Assembly: GCF_025356155.1 (NCBI RefSeq) | Contig: NZ_JANXUQ010000027.1 | Span: 1 to 64,000, forward strand | DNA: 64,000 nucleotides | Reading direction: 5' to 3' | Source of the DNA: Rhodoferax sp. | Lineage (GTDB): Bacteria > Pseudomonadota > Gammaproteobacteria > Burkholderiales > Burkholderiaceae_C | In this document: piece by piece, positions 32,042 through 42,090 of the stretch | Layout: each line of letters starts with the position of its first letter | Numbering within the stretch: position 1 is the stretch's first letter | Notes under the pieces: model-generated | Told to the model about the DNA's origin: nothing | The model's input: only the letters and a program-made list of their open reading frames with translations | The model's database searches: none | Made by a program: the position numbers and the translations under genes

Positions 32042-33400
32042 TCACCGAAACAAACGCGTCACATCGTTAAAAACGGCGACGGACATCATCATCAGCAAGA
32101 CCACCAACCCCAACTTTTGCAAGCGTTCGGTCCACAATTGCGACACCGGCTTGCCGGAAAGTGCCTCCCAAAGATAATACATCAGGAGCCCTCCATCGAG
32201 GATCGGCACGGGTAGCAAGTTCAGCACTCCAAGACTGACGCTCATCAGCGCGAGAAAGAGTAAAAATTGGGTAAAGCCCATGGCAGCGGACTGTCCTGCA
32301 TAACCTGCAATGGCAATAGGCCCACTCACATTGCTTAGCGACGCCTCGCCAATGACGATTTGACCCATGACCTTGAGCGTCAGTGCCGATGTTTCCCAAG
32401 TCCGGGCAAATGCCTGCCCCAGGCCGTCCGTCAGACCATAACGAACCGTCGCCATGGCCGGAGGCGCTGCAACCATGGCACCAATTCGACCAATAGGTTT
32501 GCCTTTGTCCTGCTCGAGCTTGGGTGACACCAAAAGAGTGGTGCGCACGCCACCGCGTTCAATCAGCCATGTCTGCTCACGCGGCACACCAACATTGGCC
32601 GAAGCGCGAATCAGTTCATACAACTGCATGCTGTCAACAATGTCCGCCTGATCCACGCGAAGCACCACGTCGCCGGCCCGCAGTTGCGCTTGCGCCGCGG
32701 CGCCATTTGGCAACACGCTGCCCAACCGGGCCTGGGAAAACGGCGCCACGACACCGATTTTTTGGAACAATTTGGCATCTGCAGTGCTGGCGTCCACGCC
32801 ACTCAGCTGCAGTAACGCGGCCTTTGGGCTTTGTTTTTGCGGCAATGTGAACTCGACTTGCAGATTGTGGTGCCCAATGGTGCTCCGTGCCAACCACCAG
32901 CGGAAGCCTTCAAAAGAAACGACGTCTTCCAGCGCCTCGCCTTCGAAGCCAGCGCGCTGAATCCGTTCACCGCCGGTAAAGCCGGCCGCTGCCAGTACGG
33001 AGTCTTGCGGCGGCTTACCCACGATGGCCTGCGCCATCTCAATGCCCGACCAATTGACGCAGCTGTACAGGGCCACGGCCAATATCAAATTGGCCACCGG
33101 TCCGGCCAGCACAATCGCCGCCTTGCTGCGCAAGGGCTGCGTGTTGAATGCCTTCCCCCGCTCGTGTATATCCACCGGGGCTTCGCGCTCGTCCAGCATC
33201 TTGACGTAGCCCCCGAAAGGCAGCATCCCCACGATAAATTCAGTACCCGACGTGGACGATGTCCAACCCCACAGCCGAGGACCAAATCCCACGGAAAATC
33301 GGATGACTTTGACGCCGCAGAGGCGCGCGACCGAAAAATGGCCCAGCTCATGCACAGCAACCAAGACCACGATGGCGACAAGGAAGGCGAGTACGGTCAT
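32042..33400 (-). CDS. rseP: RIP metalloprotease RseP
   Basis: 'VAVHELGHFSVARLCGVKVIRFSVGFGP' (HExxH), PDZ region, 'NLLPVPILDGGLLMYYLWEAL'. Confidence 0.96.
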   Translation of the reverse strand: MTVLAFLVAIVVLVAVHELGHFSVARLCGVKVIRFSVGFGPRLWGWTSSTSGTEFIVGMLPFGGYVKMLDEREAPVDIHERGKAFNTQPLRSKAAIVLAGPVANLILAVALYSCVNWSGIEMAQAIVGKPPQDSVLAAAGFTGGERIQRAGFEGEALEDVVSFEGFRWWLARSTIGHHNLQVEFTLPQKQSPKAALLQLSGVDASTADAKLFQKIGVVAPFSQARLGSVLPNGAAAQAQLRAGDVVLRVDQADIVDSMQLYELIRASANVGVPREQTWLIERGGVRTTLLVSPKLEQDKGKPIGRIGAMVAAPPAMATVRYGLTDGLGQAFARTWETSALTLKVMGQIVIGEASLSNVSGPIAIAGYAGQSAAMGFTQFLLFLALMSVSLGVLNLLPVPILDGGLLMYYLWEALSGKPVSQLWTERLQKLGLVVLLMMMSVAVFNDVTRLFR

Positions 33401-33421
33401 CGGGTCAAAGCTTCGCAGGCA

Positions 33422-34621
33422 TCAGGCAGGCAGATGCGCAATCGCACGTTCTGCAGCTTCTCTGGACTGCATGTCCAACGCCAGCAGATCGCCCAATGAA
33501 GCGGGCGCCCGCGGCACAACCGTGCTCAGGGTTGCAAGGTTGACATGGTGGATCTGGTCAAAACGAATTTTGCGCTCCAAAAAGGCGGCTACACCCACCT
33601 CATTGGCAGCATTAAGCACGGCCGTGGTACCCGCAGGCCCCTTCAGAACTTTCCATGCCAAGCTGAGTCCTGGATAACGCTTTTTGTGGTCTTCTGTGTC
33701 AAATGTTTCAAAGCTCAGACCTGCCATGGTCGAGAAATCCAGCGCGGCTGCACCGGAAGCAACGCGTTCTGGCCACGACAATCCGTAAGCGATGGGGCCA
33801 CGCATGTCCGGTGTTCCCAACTGTGCGACAACCGAGTTATCCACGTACTGCACCATGGAATGAATCACGCTTTGCGGATGAATGACCACCTGGATTTTCT
33901 CAGGCGCCACACCAAAGAGGAACTTAGCCTCAATGACTTCCAGCGCCTTGTTCATCATGGTTGCGGAGTCCACTGAAATCTTGCGGCCCATCACCCAATT
34001 GGGATGGGCGCAGGCCTCTTGGGGCGTCACATCGCGTAAGGTCAAAGGATCGCGGGTTCGGAACGGCCCACCCGACGCGGTCAATATGATTTTGTCTATG
34101 CGCGCAGCCCAATCCCGCGGGTCCTGCGGCAAAGACTGGAAAACTGCGGAATGTTCGCTGTCGATAGGCAGCAAAGTAGCGCCACCGGCAGCAACCGCGT
34201 CCATGAACAATTGGCCGCCCACCACCAGCGCCTCTTTGTTAGCAAGCAAGAGGCGTTTGCCCGCTTGCGCTGCGGCCAGACACGAAGCCAAACCAGCAGC
34301 ACCCACAATCGCCGCCATGACCGTATCCGCCATTTCGTGTGATGCAACCCTACAGATTGCATCGGCGCCCCATAACACCCTGGTGGACAAACCTTCAGCC
34401 GCACACCTCTGTTGAAGCTGCTGGCCGTGCTGCTCACTGGCCATCACGGCAAAGGCAGGCTTGTGCAAAGCGCACTGGGCCAGCATAGCGTCCACACTGG
34501 TCGCAGCAGTCAAGGCAAAGACGTCGAACCGGTCCGAATGGCGCGCAATCACGTCGAGCGTACTGATCCCGATGGAGCCAGTCGAACCCAGTACAACCAC
34601 TCTGGTCTTTTCGTGCTTCAT
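33422..34621 (-). CDS. dxr: 1-deoxy-D-xylulose 5-phosphate reductoisomerase
   Basis: 'RVVVLGSTGSIGISTLDVIARH', 'LANKEALVVGG', 'LPIDSEHSAVFQSL', 'GRKISVDSATMMNKALEVIEA'. Confidence 0.97.
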   Translation of the reverse strand: MKHEKTRVVVLGSTGSIGISTLDVIARHSDRFDVFALTAATSVDAMLAQCALHKPAFAVMASEQHGQQLQQRCAAEGLSTRVLWGADAICRVASHEMADTVMAAIVGAAGLASCLAAAQAGKRLLLANKEALVVGGQLFMDAVAAGGATLLPIDSEHSAVFQSLPQDPRDWAARIDKIILTASGGPFRTRDPLTLRDVTPQEACAHPNWVMGRKISVDSATMMNKALEVIEAKFLFGVAPEKIQVVIHPQSVIHSMVQYVDNSVVAQLGTPDMRGPIAYGLSWPERVASGAAALDFSTMAGLSFETFDTEDHKKRYPGLSLAWKVLKGPAGTTAVLNAANEVGVAAFLERKIRFDQIHHVNLATLSTVVPRAPASLGDLLALDMQSREAAERAIAHLPA

Positions 34622-35463
34622 GAGGTCGTCAGCATCATCGCAAGTGGCAGTATGGGCAGCAAGGCGTCTACGCGGTCCAGCACGCCGCCGTGGCCTGGCA
34701 ACAAGCCACTGCTGTCTTTAACACCCGCACTGCGCTTGAACAGCGATTCGACCAAGTCACCCACGATGCTCATCGTCGCCAAAAATAGAACGGCCAAGAC
34801 CATAAACGCCACGTTGACCGCTCCCAAGCGGGTGTAAAGGCTAGCAGCACCCAAAGACAAAGTAGCGTCCAGATGACGCCAGACAAAGGCACACACGACT
34901 ACCCCCAACATACCGCCACAAGCGCCTTCCCAAGTCTTGCCCGGACTGATGGAGGGTGCAAGTTTGCGGGCGAAAAAATGACCGCCCAAGGCTCTGCCCG
35001 CGAAATAGGCAAAGACATCAGCCGCCCATACCAACACAAGCACGGAGAAGAGAAAATTGATACCCTCGATGCGTGCGTGAACCACTGCCATCCACGCCAC
35101 CCACAATGCACATACTCCGCCGACCAGACGCAAAGGCCTGGGCACGCCAGACCAAACTGCAACACCGCGGTATAAAAGCCAAGCGCCCAAAATAACCCAG
35201 GAACTACCAGCGACCATCCAGAGCGCCTTCAATGGGGCATACAAAAGCCCGGCGTACCACGACAGCAGACACACTGCGGCACACAAACCGCCAACCATCA
35301 GTGATGTCAATGGGCCGCTTTGGTTCATGCGAGCCCACTCCCAAGCGGCCGCTGCGATCAAAACCACGGCGACTGAGGCAAACACTTCAGGCAAGGGGTA
35401 AAAAACGGCCGGCAGCAGTATGGCCAGCATCAGCAACGCCGTGATGATTCTTTGCTTCAGCAT
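34618..35463 (-). CDS. cdsA: Phosphatidate cytidylyltransferase
   Basis: 'WAADVFAYFAGRALGGHFFARKLAPSISPGKTWEGACGG' and 'GDLVESLFKRSAGVKDSSGLLPGHGGVLDRVDAL'. Confidence 0.97.
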   Translation of the reverse strand: MLKQRIITALLMLAILLPAVFYPLPEVFASVAVVLIAAAAWEWARMNQSGPLTSLMVGGLCAAVCLLSWYAGLLYAPLKALWMVAGSSWVILGAWLLYRGVAVWSGVPRPLRLVGGVCALWVAWMAVVHARIEGINFLFSVLVLVWAADVFAYFAGRALGGHFFARKLAPSISPGKTWEGACGGMLGVVVCAFVWRHLDATLSLGAASLYTRLGAVNVAFMVLAVLFLATMSIVGDLVESLFKRSAGVKDSSGLLPGHGGVLDRVDALLPILPLAMMLTTS

Positions 35464-35475
35464 GGGGTGTCCCTT

Positions 35476-36201
35476 TTAGGTAGTCGCGGCTGAATTGCCG
35501 GAGACCTGGTCCGAAGTTTTTCCGAACCGGCGCTCGCGTGATGCGTAGGCCAATAAGACCGCGTCCAAGGCTGCCTCGTCGAAATCCGGCCATAGCAAAT
35601 CGCTGAAATACAGTTCGGAATATGCAGACTGCCACAGCAGGAAATTGCTCAGCCGCATTTCATTGCCGGTTCGTATGAGCAGGTCGGGGTCCGCGCAAAA
35701 AGCCATGGACAGAGCGCTCGACAGCGATGCCTCGGTAATCGGTGTTCCTGCAGTCGCCAGACGTGCGGCAGCCGACGCGATATCCCAACGGCCACCGTAG
35801 TTGAAGCAGACATTGAGCGACAACCCCGAGTTATCGGCCGTCGCGGCCTCAGCCTGTTCTAGGCCAGCCTTCGTCCGTTCCGATAAGCCTTCCCGGGCAC
35901 CAACAAAACGCAAGCGCACGCCATCGCGCTTGAGTTTGGGAACCTCGCGAGACAACGCCATGGCCAGAATATCCATCAGAGCCGACACCTCTTCAACTGG
36001 ACGGCTCCAGTTTTCGGAAGAAAAGGCAAAAACCGTGAGTATCTCGATGTTGCGGCTAGGGCAGGCGCTGACGATGCGCTTGAGCGCGTCCACACCCTGC
36101 TTGTGGCCTGCGATTCTGGGCATATACCGCTTGGATGCCCAGCGGCCATTCCCGTCCATCACAATGGCAATATGGCGCGGCACGCTAAGCTGTTCTGCCA
36201 T
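35476..36201 (-). CDS. uppS: Undecaprenyl diphosphate synthase
   Basis: 'HIAIVMDGNGRWASKRYMPRIAGHKQGVDAL...FAFSSENWSRPVEEVSALM...DLLIRTGNEMRLSNFLLWQSAYSELYF'. Confidence 0.97.
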   Translation of the reverse strand: MAEQLSVPRHIAIVMDGNGRWASKRYMPRIAGHKQGVDALKRIVSACPSRNIEILTVFAFSSENWSRPVEEVSALMDILAMALSREVPKLKRDGVRLRFVGAREGLSERTKAGLEQAEAATADNSGLSLNVCFNYGGRWDIASAAARLATAGTPITEASLSSALSMAFCADPDLLIRTGNEMRLSNFLLWQSAYSELYFSDLLWPDFDEAALDAVLLAYASRERRFGKTSDQVSGNSAATT

Positions 36202-36236
36202 ACGGATGGAGCACTCGTTTCAAATCATCACGGGTT

Positions 36237-36797
36237 TCAAACCGCCATGATGTCGTGTTCTTTTGACGCAACCAGACGGTCGATGTCGGTAATGTGCCGA
36301 TCCGTCAGTTTTTGTATTTCGCCTTCGGAACGCTTTTGATCGTCCTCTGAAGCCAACTTGTCTTTGACCAATTTTTTAACAGATTCATTGGCATCGCGTC
36401 GCAAATTGCGCACGGCGATTTTGGCGTTTTCACCTTCACCGCGGACAAGCTTGGTGAGTTCACGGCGGCGCTCTTCAGTCATTACGGGCATGGGCACGCG
36501 AATCAAGTCACCCATGCTGGAAGGGTTCAAACCGAGATCACTGTCGCGAATGGCTTTTTCAATCTTAGCGCCCATACCTTTTTCCCAAGGTTGCACGCTG
36601 ATCGTGCGGGCATCCAACAAGGAGAGATTGGCGACCTGGCTGAGGGGCAACATAGCGCCGTAGTAGTCCACATGGACTGTGTCTAGCAAGGCTGGGTTGG
36701 CACGCCCGGTGCGGATTTTTGTCAAGTTAGTCTTGAAAGACGCAATGGACTGGTCCATTTTTGCATCAAGCGTTTTTTTGATTTCATCGATTGCCAT
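36237..36797 (-). CDS. frr: Ribosome recycling factor
   Basis: '[60 protein letters not shown]'. Confidence 0.98.
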   Translation of the reverse strand: MAIDEIKKTLDAKMDQSIASFKTNLTKIRTGRANPALLDTVHVDYYGAMLPLSQVANLSLLDARTISVQPWEKGMGAKIEKAIRDSDLGLNPSSMGDLIRVPMPVMTEERRRELTKLVRGEGENAKIAVRNLRRDANESVKKLVKDKLASEDDQKRSEGEIQKLTDRHITDIDRLVASKEHDIMAV

Positions 36798-36844
36798 AGT
36801 TCATCCTCTGATCTTCAAGCACGGTGCAAAGATTCAAAAATCTG

Positions 36845-37567
36845 TCAAGCGTATACCAACGTACCCTCGTCTTCACCCATCACCACCCGTTTGAGAGCGC
36901 CATGTTTGAATATTGAAAACACCTTGATTGGTAACTTTTGGTCACGGCACAGCGCAAATGCAGCGGCGTCCATGATCCCCAGATTTTGCGACATCGCGTC
37001 GTTGAATGTTATCTTGGCATAGCGGGTGGCGTTCGGGTCTTTCTTGGGGTCCGCCGAATAGACGCCGTCGACCTTGGTCGCCTTGAGCACGATTTCCGCA
37101 CCGATTTCAGCACCGCGCAAGGCCGCGGCCGTGTCGGTGGTAAAAAATGGGTTACCGGTCCCGGCCGCAAAAATAACGACCTTGCCTTCTTCCAAATACT
37201 GCAAGGCTTTAGGACGCACATAGGGCTCCACGACCTGCTCGATTCCGATGGCTGACATCACGCGGGCAATCAACCCGGCTTTGTTCATCGTGTCGCCCAG
37301 AGCCAGTGCGTTCATCACGGTTGCCAGCATTCCCATGTAGTCGGCGGTGGCCCGGTCCATACCCACAGATCCGCCAGCCACCCCACGGAAAATATTTCCG
37401 CCGCCGATCACAACTGCCATCTCGACACCCAGACGCGTCACCTCGGCAATTTCGTCCACCATGCGCACGATGGTGTCGCGATTTATGCCGAACTGGTCGT
37501 CACCCATCAAGGCCTCGCCCGACAACTTCAGCAATATGCGTTTGTAAGCAGGCTTTTCTTGGTTCAT
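36845..37567 (-). CDS. pyrH: Uridylate kinase
   Basis: '[26 protein letters not shown]...[13 protein letters not shown]...[21 protein letters not shown]'. Confidence 0.98.
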   Translation of the reverse strand: MNQEKPAYKRILLKLSGEALMGDDQFGINRDTIVRMVDEIAEVTRLGVEMAVVIGGGNIFRGVAGGSVGMDRATADYMGMLATVMNALALGDTMNKAGLIARVMSAIGIEQVVEPYVRPKALQYLEEGKVVIFAAGTGNPFFTTDTAAALRGAEIGAEIVLKATKVDGVYSADPKKDPNATRYAKITFNDAMSQNLGIMDAAAFALCRDQKLPIKVFSIFKHGALKRVVMGEDEGTLVYA

Positions 37568-37618
37568 GGGTGACTCCAGTTATCGCAAATAGACAGATCG
37601 GCGCGCAAAGGCAGTCGA

Positions 37619-38542
37619 TTACGCAGCTTGCTGTGCAGCCGCAACTTGTGCAGCCACTTCAGCCGCAAAGTCGTCAACCTTCTTCTCAATGCCTTCGCCG
37701 ACCACGTACATGGTGAAGGCCTTCACCGTAGTACCGGCAGCTTTCAACATCTGCTCCACGGTCTGCTTGTCGTTCTTGACAAAAGTCTGGTTAAACAAGG
37801 AGACTTCTTTGAGGTACTTTTGCACACCACCGTCAATGCGTTTGGCAACGATTTCAGCAGATTGCACAGGCTTGCCAGCAGCCGTTGCCACAGCAGCATC
37901 TTCAGCCGCCTTGGCAGCAGCTACGGAACGCTCGCGCTCCACCAACTCAGCGGGCACATCATTGCTGGTCAACGCCACGGGCTTCATAGCGGCCACGTGC
38001 ATGGCAACATCTTTGGCTGCAGTGGTATCGCCTTCAAACTCAACCACCACACCAATGCGCGTTCCGTGCAGATAAGACGCAAGTTGCGCGCCGGTTGCAA
38101 AACGCTTGAAGCGGCGGAACGTCATATTTTCGCCAATCTTGCCAATCAAACCCTTACGCACGTCTTCCAAAGTCGGACCGAATCCATCCTGTTCGTAGGC
38201 GAGCGCGCCCAATGCGGCCACATCGGCCGGATTGTGTTTGGCGATCAGCGCAACAGCGGCGTTGGCCAGACCCAGGAAGCTGTCATTCTTGGTCACAAAA
38301 TCAGTTTCGCAATTGACTTCGAGCAGTGCGCCCACATTGCCTTCCACCGAACTGACCACAACGCCTTCTGCTGTGATACGGGCAGCTGCTTTACCAGCCT
38401 TGCTACCCAGCTTGACGCGCAACAATTCTTCGGCTTTGACCATATCGCCTTCGGCTTCAGTCAATGCCCTCTTGCACTCCATCATGGGAGCGTCAGTTTT
38501 TCCACGCAGTTCAGCAACCATGCTTGCGGTAATTGCAGCCAT
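37619..38542 (-). CDS. tsf: Translation elongation factor Ts
   Basis: '[43 protein letters not shown]' and '[16 protein letters not shown]'. Confidence 0.98.
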   Translation of the reverse strand: MAAITASMVAELRGKTDAPMMECKRALTEAEGDMVKAEELLRVKLGSKAGKAAARITAEGVVVSSVEGNVGALLEVNCETDFVTKNDSFLGLANAAVALIAKHNPADVAALGALAYEQDGFGPTLEDVRKGLIGKIGENMTFRRFKRFATGAQLASYLHGTRIGVVVEFEGDTTAAKDVAMHVAAMKPVALTSNDVPAELVERERSVAAAKAAEDAAVATAAGKPVQSAEIVAKRIDGGVQKYLKEVSLFNQTFVKNDKQTVEQMLKAAGTTVKAFTMYVVGEGIEKKVDDFAAEVAAQVAAAQQAA

Positions 38543-38583
38543 TTTGTTTCTCCGTAATCAATTCAATAGTTTAATAAAGGGCT

Positions 38584-38613
38584 AAAAAAAAGGGGCAACG
38601 AAGCCCCCTTTTT
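38584..38613. terminator. GC hairpin with flanking A/T runs between rpsB and tsf
   Basis: AAAAAAAGGGGC-AACGAA-GCCCCCTTTTT in the rpsB-tsf gap. Confidence 0.6.
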
Positions 38614-38627
38614 CAGGCGGGACAAGT

Positions 38628-39380
38628 TCAAGCCGAAGCGTCGCTCACCTCAACGAATTCGTCGCTGCTCTCGGCGGCAACCGCTTTGACCACATCGTCC
38701 ATCTGGTTCGCGCGACCTTCCAGAATCGCGTCAGCGATGCCACGGGCATACAGCGTCACAGCCTTGGAGGAGTCATCGTTACCAGGAATCACGTAGTCAA
38801 TACCTTCTGGCGAGTGGTTGGAGTCAACCACGCCGATCAAAGGAATGCCCAGCTTGCGTGCTTCTGCGATAGCGATCTTGTGGTAACCCACGTCGATAAC
38901 AAAAATCGCGTCTGGCAAAGCAGCCATATCTTGGATACCGCCGATGTCTTTTTCCAGCTTGGCCAGCTCGCGAGCAAACATCAATTGCTCTTTCTTGCTC
39001 ATGCTGTCCAGACCAGTTTCTTGCTGGGCCTTCATCTCTTTTAAACGCTTGATCGAGGTCTTGACCGTCTTGAAATTGGTCAACATGCCGCCTAACCAGC
39101 GTTGGTCCACGAAAGGAACGCCAGCGCGTTGCGCTTCTTCAGCCACGGTTTCGCGCGCTTGGCGCTTCGTGCCGACCATCAAAATAGTACCGCGCTTGGC
39201 AGACAACTGGCGGACAAACTTTGCCGCGTCCTGGAACATCGGGAGCGATTTTTCCAGATTGATGATGTGAATTTTGTTGCGATGGCCGAAAATAAACGGG
39301 GCCATCTTAGGGTTCCAGAAGCGGGTTTGGTGTCCAAAGTGAACGCCGGCTTCCAGCATTTCGCGCATAGTTACTGCCAT
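38628..39380 (-). CDS. rpsB: 30S ribosomal protein S2
   Basis: '[48 protein letters not shown]...[16 protein letters not shown]'. Confidence 0.98.
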   Translation of the reverse strand: MAVTMREMLEAGVHFGHQTRFWNPKMAPFIFGHRNKIHIINLEKSLPMFQDAAKFVRQLSAKRGTILMVGTKRQARETVAEEAQRAGVPFVDQRWLGGMLTNFKTVKTSIKRLKEMKAQQETGLDSMSKKEQLMFARELAKLEKDIGGIQDMAALPDAIFVIDVGYHKIAIAEARKLGIPLIGVVDSNHSPEGIDYVIPGNDDSSKAVTLYARGIADAILEGRANQMDDVVKAVAAESSDEFVEVSDASA

Positions 39381-39694
39381 AAATTACTCCAAAGGTTAGG
39401 TCTAAGATCCAGCCCCCTTATCACCTGCTCAAGCACAATCAATATTGCTTGAACCGGCAACACCTTGACGGGGCAGATCTGCGATTTGCTTACTGAAGGT
39501 TACATGCACCATCGGCAAAGCCAGTCGAGTATAACATGCTGGCAAACTACGAGGCCCGGCAATAAACACCCGGACATCCGGGGCATTTCCGACAGACAAT
39601 GTATCGAGACTGAAGACGTTGGCTCCGTAGGGTGTCTGCCTATTTGTCGGTTGGTGGGCTGGGCCGACTTTTTAACGCGTAGGAAGGAATCGCC

Positions 39695-40582
39695 ATGAAG
39701 GTTAGATTTTGGGGTGTTCGCGGATCGATCGCCTCACCCGGCCCCAAAACGGTGCGTTATGGCGGCAACACAACCTGCATCGAGATTCGCACTGACAACA
39801 ACGAGCTCATCATTCTGGATGCCGGTACAGGCATTTTTCCCCTGTCACAAACTTTGCTAGCCGAATTGCCGGTCACGGCCAATGTACTGATTACCCATTC
39901 CCACTGGGACCATATCCAGGGCCTTCCATTTTTTATACCGAACTTCATACCCGGAAACACCCTGCGCTTGCACGGGGGATTTGACCCGGTGTCAGGCAAA
40001 GGTATTGAGCAAGTGATGTCGGTTCAGTTGCAATACAGTTTTTTCCCGGTGCGGGAAGCCGAGATGAAAGCGCGCATTGAGTACGTCACCCTCGTACCTG
40101 GTGAGTCCCACCAAATTGGATCCGCAACGATTACTCCTTGCATGCTCAACCACCCGGTCATCGATTTTGGCTACCGGATCGAGAGCCATGGGAAATCGGT
40201 ATTTTTTACCGGTGACCACGAGCCTCCATACAACATCTATCAGCCCGGAGACAACGGCTACGACGAATACCAGGAATTTGTTGACGACAAGAACGCGGCA
40301 ATCATCGAAGCCATTCGGGACGTAGACGTGTTTATCGCCGACTGCTCTTACACCGACGCAGAATACCCGACCAAAATAGGTTGGGGGCACGGCACGTTTA
40401 GCTCCAGCATTGCTAGCGCGAAACAAGCCAATGCCAAGGTCTTGATCTGCACACACCATGAACCAACCCGCAGTGATGATGCGCTCGAAGAAGCCTTCCA
40501 GCATGCGCTAAAAAGCAATGCAAGCATTGCTGCTGGAATGGATATCCGCCTTGCACGCGAAGGAGAGACCTACGAATTCTGA
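39695..40582 (+). CDS. MBL-fold metallo-hydrolase
   Basis: 'MKVRFWGVRGSIASPGPKTVRYGGNTTCIEI...LITHSHWDHIQGLPFF...FTGDHEPPYN'. Confidence 0.92.
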   Translation: MKVRFWGVRGSIASPGPKTVRYGGNTTCIEIRTDNNELIILDAGTGIFPLSQTLLAELPVTANVLITHSHWDHIQGLPFFIPNFIPGNTLRLHGGFDPVSGKGIEQVMSVQLQYSFFPVREAEMKARIEYVTLVPGESHQIGSATITPCMLNHPVIDFGYRIESHGKSVFFTGDHEPPYNIYQPGDNGYDEYQEFVDDKNAAIIEAIRDVDVFIADCSYTDAEYPTKIGWGHGTFSSSIASAKQANAKVLICTHHEPTRSDDALEEAFQHALKSNASIAAGMDIRLAREGETYEF

Positions 40583-42023
40583 ACGCATACTGGGCGACCA
40601 TGGCGTGGGCTCGTTCAGTGGAGCACCTCTTTTTGTAAATGCCCAAACACGTGCAGCGGAAACGTCCCATGCCCTTCATCTGCCGCCACACGCACTTATG
40701 CAGCGCGCTGGTCTTGCCGTTGCGAAGTTCGCCGTAGCAATTGCGCCACACGCCAAGACTATCTGGGTAGCTTGCGGGCCAGGGAACAAAGGCGGTGACG
40801 GATACGAAGCAGCCATGCACCTCAAGTCATGGGGAAAGTATCCGGTCGTAACCTGCATGGGGAACTCCAGCAACATGCCCGCTGATGCCGCAGCCGCCCG
40901 AAAGATGGCGTCTGACGCTGGTATCGTTTTCTCTGAGGTTGTGCCGCCGCACTACGATATGTGCATCGACGCCATACTTGGAATCGGTCGGGTTCGACCA
41001 TGGGATGAACGAGGCGCCGACTGGGTTCAACGCATCAATTCTGGCGCAGTTCCAACGGTCTCGATCGATCTTCCATCTGGTCTGGACGCAGATACCGGCA
41101 CAACCCAGGGGCTACACGTCAAAGCAGACTACACGCTGAGTCTTTTAACTCTAAAGCCAGGCCTTTTTACTGCAGATGGCCGCGCTGCTTGCGGGGAGAT
41201 CTGGTTCAATAACCTTGGTGTAGACGAACCGGAGGGTGCATGCGCCCGCTTGAACAATGCGCCCACCATCCCGCCTCGTGCGCACAACACCCACAAGGGC
41301 AGCTATGGCGACGTTTGCATAGTAGGAGGAAGCAGCGGTATGACGGGCGCAGCCTTGCTTGCTGCACGGGCTGCACTGCAAGGCGGCGCTGGACGGGTGT
41401 ATGTGGGCTTGTTGGGCTCAACGGCTGTCCAACTGGACATTTGCCGACCTGAATTGATGTTTCGTGAACTGTCGGAAATGGCCTACGAAAGGATGACCGT
41501 GGTTGCGGGTTGCGGTGGTGGCGACGCTATCGTTGCGCAATTGTCAGTGCTTCTAACCCAGTCTGCCCGATTGGTACTTGATGCCGATGCGCTAAATGCA
41601 ATTGCCAAAGATGTGGCACTGCAAAATTTGTTAACCGCAAGACCGAAGCAGACCACGGTGCTAACGCCCCACCCCTTGGAGGCCGCTCGCTTGATGAACC
41701 TGAACACTACAGATGTTCAAGCGAATCGTTTGAGAGTAGCACAGGCAATGGCTGATCGGTTTGCCTGTACCGTGGTGCTCAAAGGCTCCGGCACGGTCAT
41801 CGCTGCACCCGGCGTGCTGCCGCACATCAACACAACTGGCAACTCACGCCTGGCAACCGCTGGCACTGGCGACGTCTTGGCGGGCCTCATCGGTGCCCGC
41901 CTCGTTGCGGGAAGACACGCATTTTCTAGCGCCTGTGAATCCGTGTTCCGGCATGGGCAGGTCGCAGATGACTGGATATCCAACACAACCATGACAGCCC
42001 ACTCACTGGCTCAAGCTTTGTGA
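40518..42023 (+). CDS. nnr: Bifunctional NAD(P)H-hydrate repair enzyme (YjeF-type epimerase + ADP-dependent dehydratase)
   Basis: N-term 'LMQRAGLAVAKFAVAI...VACGPGNKGGDGYEAAMHL'; C-term 'KGSYGDVCIVGGSSGMTGAALLAARAALQGGAGRVYVGL...LKGSGTVIAAPG...GTGDVLAGLIGA'. Start uncertain; this one overlaps the MBL gene. Confidence 0.93.
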   Translation: MQALLLEWISALHAKERPTNSERILGDHGVGSFSGAPLFVNAQTRAAETSHALHLPPHALMQRAGLAVAKFAVAIAPHAKTIWVACGPGNKGGDGYEAAMHLKSWGKYPVVTCMGNSSNMPADAAAARKMASDAGIVFSEVVPPHYDMCIDAILGIGRVRPWDERGADWVQRINSGAVPTVSIDLPSGLDADTGTTQGLHVKADYTLSLLTLKPGLFTADGRAACGEIWFNNLGVDEPEGACARLNNAPTIPPRAHNTHKGSYGDVCIVGGSSGMTGAALLAARAALQGGAGRVYVGLLGSTAVQLDICRPELMFRELSEMAYERMTVVAGCGGGDAIVAQLSVLLTQSARLVLDADALNAIAKDVALQNLLTARPKQTTVLTPHPLEAARLMNLNTTDVQANRLRVAQAMADRFACTVVLKGSGTVIAAPGVLPHINTTGNSRLATAGTGDVLAGLIGARLVAGRHAFSSACESVFRHGQVADDWISNTTMTAHSLAQAL

Positions 42024-42090
42024 ACAAAAACCCGAGTCATCAATAGATGATGTCGGCATATCCACGGGCTGAGTAGCGTCGTCCAAAAAA

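Noticed and set aside
40518-40582. 65 bp overlap between the MBL hydrolase and nnr genes
   Set aside because: Probably an over-extended nnr start; no evidence for a genuine dual-coding segment.
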